From positions 1-24,229 of the forward strand of contig CAJUCO010000038.1 in assembly GCA_910585245.1 (NCBI GenBank): a DNA stretch of 24,229 bases, written 5' to 3'. The notes beneath the pieces were generated by a model that did not search any database, was not told where the DNA came from, and saw nothing but the letters and a program-made list of their open reading frames with translations. This DNA is from an uncultured Oscillibacter sp. Its GTDB lineage: Bacteria; Bacillota; Clostridia; Oscillospirales; Oscillospiraceae. The number at the start of each line of letters is the position of its first letter. The first letter of the stretch is position 1. The position numbers and the translations under genes were made by a program. Of this stretch, positions 20,230-24,229 are shown piece after piece.

Positions 20230-21639
20230 ATGAGGAAACAATGGATCGCGCTGCTGCTGGCGCTGACACTGGCGCTGCCGCTGTGCGCCATACCCGCCCT
20301 GGCTCAGACGGACCAGCAGCCCCAAGACCCCGCGCCAACGGAAAGCGCCGCTTCCCCTCTCCAGGGGGAGGCCGGGGAAACGGAAGCGGCTCCCCCCTCT
20401 GAAAAAGAGCCTGGAATCATCGTCCCTTTGCCTGAAGAAACGCCGGCAGGCACCGCAGCCGGCAGCACCATGGACGATGAGCTGGTCTTCACCGGGGAGG
20501 ACGACTTCCGCTATCTGGCCTTCGAGGATCTGCGGGAGCGGGTGCTGGAGGGAAGCCTCACGGCCCGAATGCTTCAAGAGTCCATCGCCTCCATTGACGC
20601 CATGGACTATACCCGTATGTACCTGGATCTGGCGGCCCAGCTGAGCAGTCTGGAGGCCGCTCAGAATATGTATGCTCAAATCCCCGTGGCCTCCCCCATG
20701 GAGGGAGCCATGCAGGGCTTTGTAATTTCCAATCTGGCCAGCTCCTATGCCAGTCTCAGCGGCACGGTCACCGATCTTGCCACCGGCAAACTTCAAAAGG
20801 ACGCCGCCGCCGCCCGGAGGCAGCTGAAAAACGCCCAGGACCTCACGGTAGTGGGGGCGGAGTCTTTGTACTTCGCCATCCTGGAGCTGGAACAGACCAA
20901 GGCCACTCTCCAAAGCAATCTCACCGCCCTGGACCGCAACCTGGAGGAAATGGAACTCCGCTACCAGCTGGGACAGATCTCCGCTTTGACTCTGGAGCAG
21001 GTGAAAAACGGAAAAGCCACTCTTCAGAGCAGTCTCAGCACCCTGGAGATGAACCTCCGGCGATGCAAACTGCAAATGCAGTCCATGGTGGGGTCCAGCC
21101 TCACCGGCTCGCTGGTGCTGGGGCCCTTGCCGGCCCTGAGTCAGGGGCTCATAGACTGCATGGACTATAAGCCCGACCTGGAAGAGGCCAAAACTCACAG
21201 TTACGATCTCTTTGCCGCCAAGAAAAAACTGGACGAGGCCGGGGACACCTATGACGACACCCGGGAAAACTACGCCCAGGATACATATAACGTTCGCAGC
21301 GCCCGGCACACCTATGAGGCGGCGCTGTACGAATACAAAATGTCGGTGCAGAGCTTTGAGATGAACTTCCGCAACGCCTTCGACTCTGTGAAGGACTACC
21401 AGCAGGTGTTGCGCTCCGCCCAGACTTCCCTGGCCTTTCAGGAGAGCTCCTACGCCTCTATGGAGCTGAAATACCGCCAGGGAACCATCTCTCAAAACGC
21501 CCTTTTGGACGCGGAGGATGAGCTGTCCTCCGCCAAGGACGCCGTGGAGACCGCCCGGCGGAACCTGTTCACCGCCTACCGGACCTATTACTGGGCCGTG
21601 AACTACGGCGTGATGAACAGCGTCCAGACCGGCGCGTGA
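20230..21639 (+). CDS. TolC-family outer-membrane-factor-like protein
   Basis: The 469-residue protein has a signal peptide (RKQWIALLLALTLALPLC, predicted cut after PALA), an acidic, Pro-rich linker of about 55 residues, then long coiled coils in two structural repeats. Each repeat carries the TolC/OEP pattern: RYQLGQISALTLEQ near residues 240-255 and KYRQGTISQNALLDAEDEL near 415-435. TolC normally forms the outer-membrane exit duct of tripartite pumps, which is puzzling in a monoderm. It may instead form a periplasm-like wall-zone adaptor. The ATG at 20230 has AGGAGG 5 nt upstream; an earlier in-frame ATG at 20215 lies before that site. It is the first gene of the operon with the MFP and RND genes, behind a MerR-type promoter. 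Confidence 0.9.
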   Translation: MRKQWIALLLALTLALPLCAIPALAQTDQQPQDPAPTESAASPLQGEAGETEAAPPSEKEPGIIVPLPEETPAGTAAGSTMDDELVFTGEDDFRYLAFEDLRERVLEGSLTARMLQESIASIDAMDYTRMYLDLAAQLSSLEAAQNMYAQIPVASPMEGAMQGFVISNLASSYASLSGTVTDLATGKLQKDAAAARRQLKNAQDLTVVGAESLYFAILELEQTKATLQSNLTALDRNLEEMELRYQLGQISALTLEQVKNGKATLQSSLSTLEMNLRRCKLQMQSMVGSSLTGSLVLGPLPALSQGLIDCMDYKPDLEEAKTHSYDLFAAKKKLDEAGDTYDDTRENYAQDTYNVRSARHTYEAALYEYKMSVQSFEMNFRNAFDSVKDYQQVLRSAQTSLAFQESSYASMELKYRQGTISQNALLDAEDELSSAKDAVETARRNLFTAYRTYYWAVNYGVMNSVQTGA

Positions 21640-21659
21640 ACCGATTTTACTGAAGAACG

Positions 21660-21701
21660 GGCCGGAAAACGGCCTTGCCCTCCGGCGCTTTCACGCGCCG
21701 G
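21660..21701 (+). promoter_or_regulatory. Paired hairpins in the tolC-MFP gap
   Basis: GGCCG/CGGCC (21660-21674, loop GAAAA) and CCGGCGC/GCGCCGG (21682-21701) lie in the 139-nt space between tolC and the MFP gene. There is no T-run, so they are more likely RNA-stability or processing elements than terminators. Confidence 0.45.
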
Positions 21702-21778
21702 TAAGCGCGCCAAACGAATCTTTGGCCCGGGCAACCGTGGCCCCGGCCGGATGGAACCAACGATTTGGGAGGAACCAC

Positions 21779-23038
21779 ATGATGAAAAAAAGAATCCTGG
21801 CGGCAGGGCTTGCCGCCCTGCTGGCCCTGAGCCTGGCCGCCTGCGGCGGCGCGGATGAGGACGCGCCGGAGGAAGAACCCGCCGCCGGTGTGGCCGTCCA
21901 GGTGGAGAAAATCGGAGCGGACACCATTTACACGGAGAACACCGTCTCCGGCCAGCTGGTGGCGGAGGATCAGTCCACCATCCTGGTGGCCGTCAACGCC
22001 AAATGCACCGCCGTATACGCCGAGGCGGGAGACGAGGTGAAGGCGGGGGACACCCTTTGCACCCTGGACCTGGGAAGCACCCTTTCCAGCTACAACGCGG
22101 CCAGCATCAGCTACCGCTCCTCCGTTCAGGGCTACAACGACCAGGCGGCGGTTTTCGAAAAGCAGATCGCCTTGTTGGAAAAAAACGTCAGCGATTTGAA
22201 GGAGCTCTTCGCCATTGGCGCGGCCTCTCAGATGGAGATTGACCAGGCGGAGCTGCAATTGCAAACCGCCGTCGCCCAACGCAACTCCACTCTCTCCCAG
22301 CTGGAGGCGGGAATGCAAAACGCCCTTTCCAGCGTGGAGCAGCTGGACACCGTCCTGGAAAACGTGGACGCCCGGGGCAACGTCATCGCCCCCAGCAGCG
22401 GAACGTTGGTGACCATGAACGCCACGGAAGGGGGCTACATCTCCAACACCATGCCCGTGGCCGTCATCGACGGGGCGGAACAGATGAAAGCCGTGGTCCA
22501 GGTCTCCGAGGCGCTGGTGCCCAAGCTGGCGGCGGGGGACTCCGCAGACGTCAGCGTCAGCGCTGCCAACCAGACCTTTGAGGCCGTCATCCGCTCTGTG
22601 GAGCGGGCGGCAAATGCGCAGACCCGGCTCTACACCGTCACCCTTTCTCTGCCCTCCGACACCGATGGGCTGCTGGCGGGGATGTTCGCCGACGTCACCT
22701 TCCACACCGACGTGTCCGAAAACACCATTGTGGCGCCCACCGAGGCGGTGCTAACCCGGGGGGAGACCCAGTATGTCTTCGTGGTGGAAAACGGCGCGGC
22801 CAAGTACGTGGAGGTCCAGACGGGCCTCACCGGCAACGGTGTGACGGAGATTCTCTCCGGCCTTTCCGCCGGACAGCAGCTGGTCACCGTGGGGCAGGCC
22901 TACCTCAGCGACGGCGATCCGGTCCGCATCGTCTCCGGCGGGGACGCCGCTCCTCCGGCAGAGGCTCCGGAGGAAACCGCGGGCGCGGCCTCCGGCGGGG
23001 ACGCCGCTCCTGAGAACGGAGAGGACCAGGGGGAATAA
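21779..23038 (+). CDS. RND efflux periplasmic adaptor (membrane fusion protein), lipoprotein
   Basis: The adaptor links the RND pump to the TolC-like duct. The 419-residue protein starts with a lipoprotein signal (lipobox LAAC-GG), followed by the half barrel-sandwich motif NTVSGQLVAEDQSTILVAV and EAGDEVKAGDTLCTLD. Next comes an alpha-hairpin of about 110 residues (YRSSVQGYNDQA to SVEQLDTVLENV), the second lipoyl half VIAPSSGTLVTMNATEGGYI, a beta-barrel and a membrane-proximal domain (VAPTEAVLTRGETQYVFVVENG). The C-terminal tail is acidic and contains SGGDAAP twice. The ATG at 21779 has GGGAGG 6 nt upstream; the longer open frame from 21722 is unlikely. Only 1 nt separates its stop from the pump start. 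Confidence 0.95.
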   Translation: MMKKRILAAGLAALLALSLAACGGADEDAPEEEPAAGVAVQVEKIGADTIYTENTVSGQLVAEDQSTILVAVNAKCTAVYAEAGDEVKAGDTLCTLDLGSTLSSYNAASISYRSSVQGYNDQAAVFEKQIALLEKNVSDLKELFAIGAASQMEIDQAELQLQTAVAQRNSTLSQLEAGMQNALSSVEQLDTVLENVDARGNVIAPSSGTLVTMNATEGGYISNTMPVAVIDGAEQMKAVVQVSEALVPKLAAGDSADVSVSAANQTFEAVIRSVERAANAQTRLYTVTLSLPSDTDGLLAGMFADVTFHTDVSENTIVAPTEAVLTRGETQYVFVVENGAAKYVEVQTGLTGNGVTEILSGLSAGQQLVTVGQAYLSDGDPVRIVSGGDAAPPAEAPEETAGAASGGDAAPENGEDQGE

Positions 23039-23039
23039 A

Positions 23040-24229
23040 ATGAGTATTGCCAGAGCAAGCATCCAGCACAAAGTCGCCACGCTCCTGGCCAGCATCCTAA
23101 TCTGTGTATTCGGATTGATGTTCGCCACCCAACTCCAGATGGCCCTGATGCCAGAGATGGAAATGCCCATGGCCGTGGTGGCCTGCTATTATAACGGGGC
23201 CAACCCCAGCGACATTGAAGAGCTGGTCACCCGCCCCTTGGAGGGGGCCATCATGTCCGTCCCCGGCGTGGACGAGATCTCCTCCACGTCTTCCGACGGC
23301 GTGAGCCAAATTCAGATCACCTATGTAGACGGCACGGACCTGGACATCGCCGCCACCAAGCTCCGGGAGCAGTTTGACCTGGTGAGCCTCCCGGAGGACG
23401 CCATGGACCCCATGATCATCAACATGAACCTCAGCGCTCTGATGCCCACGGCCATGATCGCCCTGGTGGGCGAGGACCTGAGCCAGCTCCAGACCCTGGC
23501 GGAAGACCTGGTGGTTCCCGCCCTGGAGCGGATCAACGGCGTGGCCCAGGTGACGGTAAACGGCGGCGTCAGCCAACAGATCGCCGTGGAGCTGGACCCC
23601 ACCCGGGCGGCGGGATACGGCCTCTCCGCCTCTTATGTGTCCCAGTTCCTGGCGGGGCAGAACCTGATTTACCCCGGCGGAAACCTGGAAAACGGCTCGA
23701 AAAAGCTGACGGTCTCCACCGACGCCAAGTTCCAGACCGTGGACGATGTGGCCAACATGATTCTCACCCTTCCCACCGGCGGCGCGGTGCGCCTCTCGGA
23801 GGTGGCCAATGTCAAGCTGGAGGACAAGGACATGGACGCCATGGCGAAATCCGGCGAGTCCGCCTGCGTGGTCCTTCAGGTCTCCAAGCAGTCCGCCGCC
23901 AACGAGGTCTATGTCTCCGAGCAGGTGGTGAAGCGGCTGGAGAGCCTAAAAGAAAGCAACCCCAGCCTTCACTACTCCGCCCCTTACCTGGCCAGCGACT
24001 ACATCAACCAGACGGTGGACGCCGCCTATCAGAACATCCTCCAGGGCGTGGCGCTGGCGGCCATTGTGGTGCTGCTGTTCCTCCGCCGGGGCGGGGCTAC
24101 CCTGACCATCGCCGTGTCCATGCCCATCTGCATTTTGACGGTCTTCGTCCTTATGCGGGCCTTCAACCTCACGTTGAACATGATGTCCCTGGGGGGCATC
24201 GCCATGGGCGTGGGCATGATCGTGGACAA
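23040..24229 (+). CDS. RND-family efflux pump, N-terminal part (runs off the window)
   Basis: The frame is open from the ATG at 23040 (AGGGGG 7 nt upstream) to the window edge, 396 codons. It has TM1 at about residues 10-30, then a large extracytoplasmic porter domain with the family patterns ANPSDIEELVTRPLE, MSVPGVDEISSTSSDGVSQI, LREQFDL and NGVAQVTVNGG. TM2-TM4 begin near residue 335. The last residues are MGVGMIVDN, the TM4 motif whose aspartate carries protons in AcrB-type HAE-family pumps, so the proton relay seems intact as far as visible. Proteins of this kind export drugs, bile salts or lipids. It is the third gene of the tolC-MFP-RND operon. The C-terminal half is outside the window. 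Confidence 0.95.
   Translation, partial: MSIARASIQHKVATLLASILICVFGLMFATQLQMALMPEMEMPMAVVACYYNGANPSDIEELVTRPLEGAIMSVPGVDEISSTSSDGVSQIQITYVDGTDLDIAATKLREQFDLVSLPEDAMDPMIINMNLSALMPTAMIALVGEDLSQLQTLAEDLVVPALERINGVAQVTVNGGVSQQIAVELDPTRAAGYGLSASYVSQFLAGQNLIYPGGNLENGSKKLTVSTDAKFQTVDDVANMILTLPTGGAVRLSEVANVKLEDKDMDAMAKSGESACVVLQVSKQSAANEVYVSEQVVKRLESLKESNPSLHYSAPYLASDYINQTVDAAYQNILQGVALAAIVVLLFLRRGGATLTIAVSMPICILTVFVLMRAFNLTLNMMSLGGIAMGVGMIVD

Noticed and set aside
20092..22705. Minus-strand frames of 467 and 352 codons over tolC and the adaptor gene
   Set aside because: They are shadows of coding sequence with clear family motifs, starting inside real genes without ribosome binding sites.

Overview
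The window reads as chromosome of a GC-rich, low-GC-lineage-type Firmicute, most likely a gut Clostridium relative of the Oscillospiraceae type (Flavonifractor/Oscillibacter/Lawsonibacter-like). The support is indirect: an RNase J, AGGAGG-type ribosome binding sites, sigma-A promoters of the TTGACA-17-TATAAT kind, a clostridial-type LexA box, BspA-like leucine-rich repeats, and many small XRE regulators. No genus can be proved from the sequence alone. There are no rRNA or tRNA genes, no CRISPR array and no phage genes.

Layout. 1-4582: the nucleotide-excision gene uvrA (minus strand), flanked by two related modules, each made of a small XRE repressor gene, a divergent promoter with a palindromic operator over its -10 box, and conserved non-coding repeats. 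Only the right-hand module still has a gene in front of its divergent promoter. 4541-8988: a close-packed minus-strand cluster uvrB, mmcQ/yjbR-like, membrane protein, EamA transporter, ybaK. 9181-10018: a 167-bp inverted-repeat element abutting radC. 10137-12130: RNase J with a leader of about 300 nt. 12149-13374: a terminator-duplicating small element, then a frame-broken leucine-rich-repeat surface protein. 13542-14104: a possible small RNA and an XRE gene. 14303-15780: a minimal DEAD-box helicase followed by a second copy of the terminator-duplicating element. 15787-18492: minus-strand HD-domain, DUF2461-like, unknown and zinc-binding lipoprotein genes. 18571-19341: an XRE/membrane-protein pair behind three near-identical operators. 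19425-24229: a TetR regulator and a TolC / membrane-fusion / RND-pump operon that runs off the right edge.

How the parts work together. uvrA and uvrB supply two subunits of the UvrABC repair excinuclease. uvrB has a LexA-like box over its -35, and uvrA shares the same half-site, so both are probably in the SOS response. The tolC-MFP-RND genes form a complete tripartite efflux operon. Its promoter has the 19-bp spacer and palindrome of a MerR/CueR-type activated promoter, while the neighbouring tetR has its own tandem operators.

The most unusual signal is a small element (158-164 bp between its flanking repeats) of three consecutive hairpins, present twice in opposite orientation. At each site it is bracketed by a direct duplication of the complete local intrinsic terminator hairpin (27 bp after rnj, 26 bp after the helicase gene). 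The two terminators differ in sequence, so the duplication belongs to the target and not to the element. The stems of the two copies differ by paired, compensating changes. This looks like a non-autonomous mobile element that targets terminators and leaves them duplicated.
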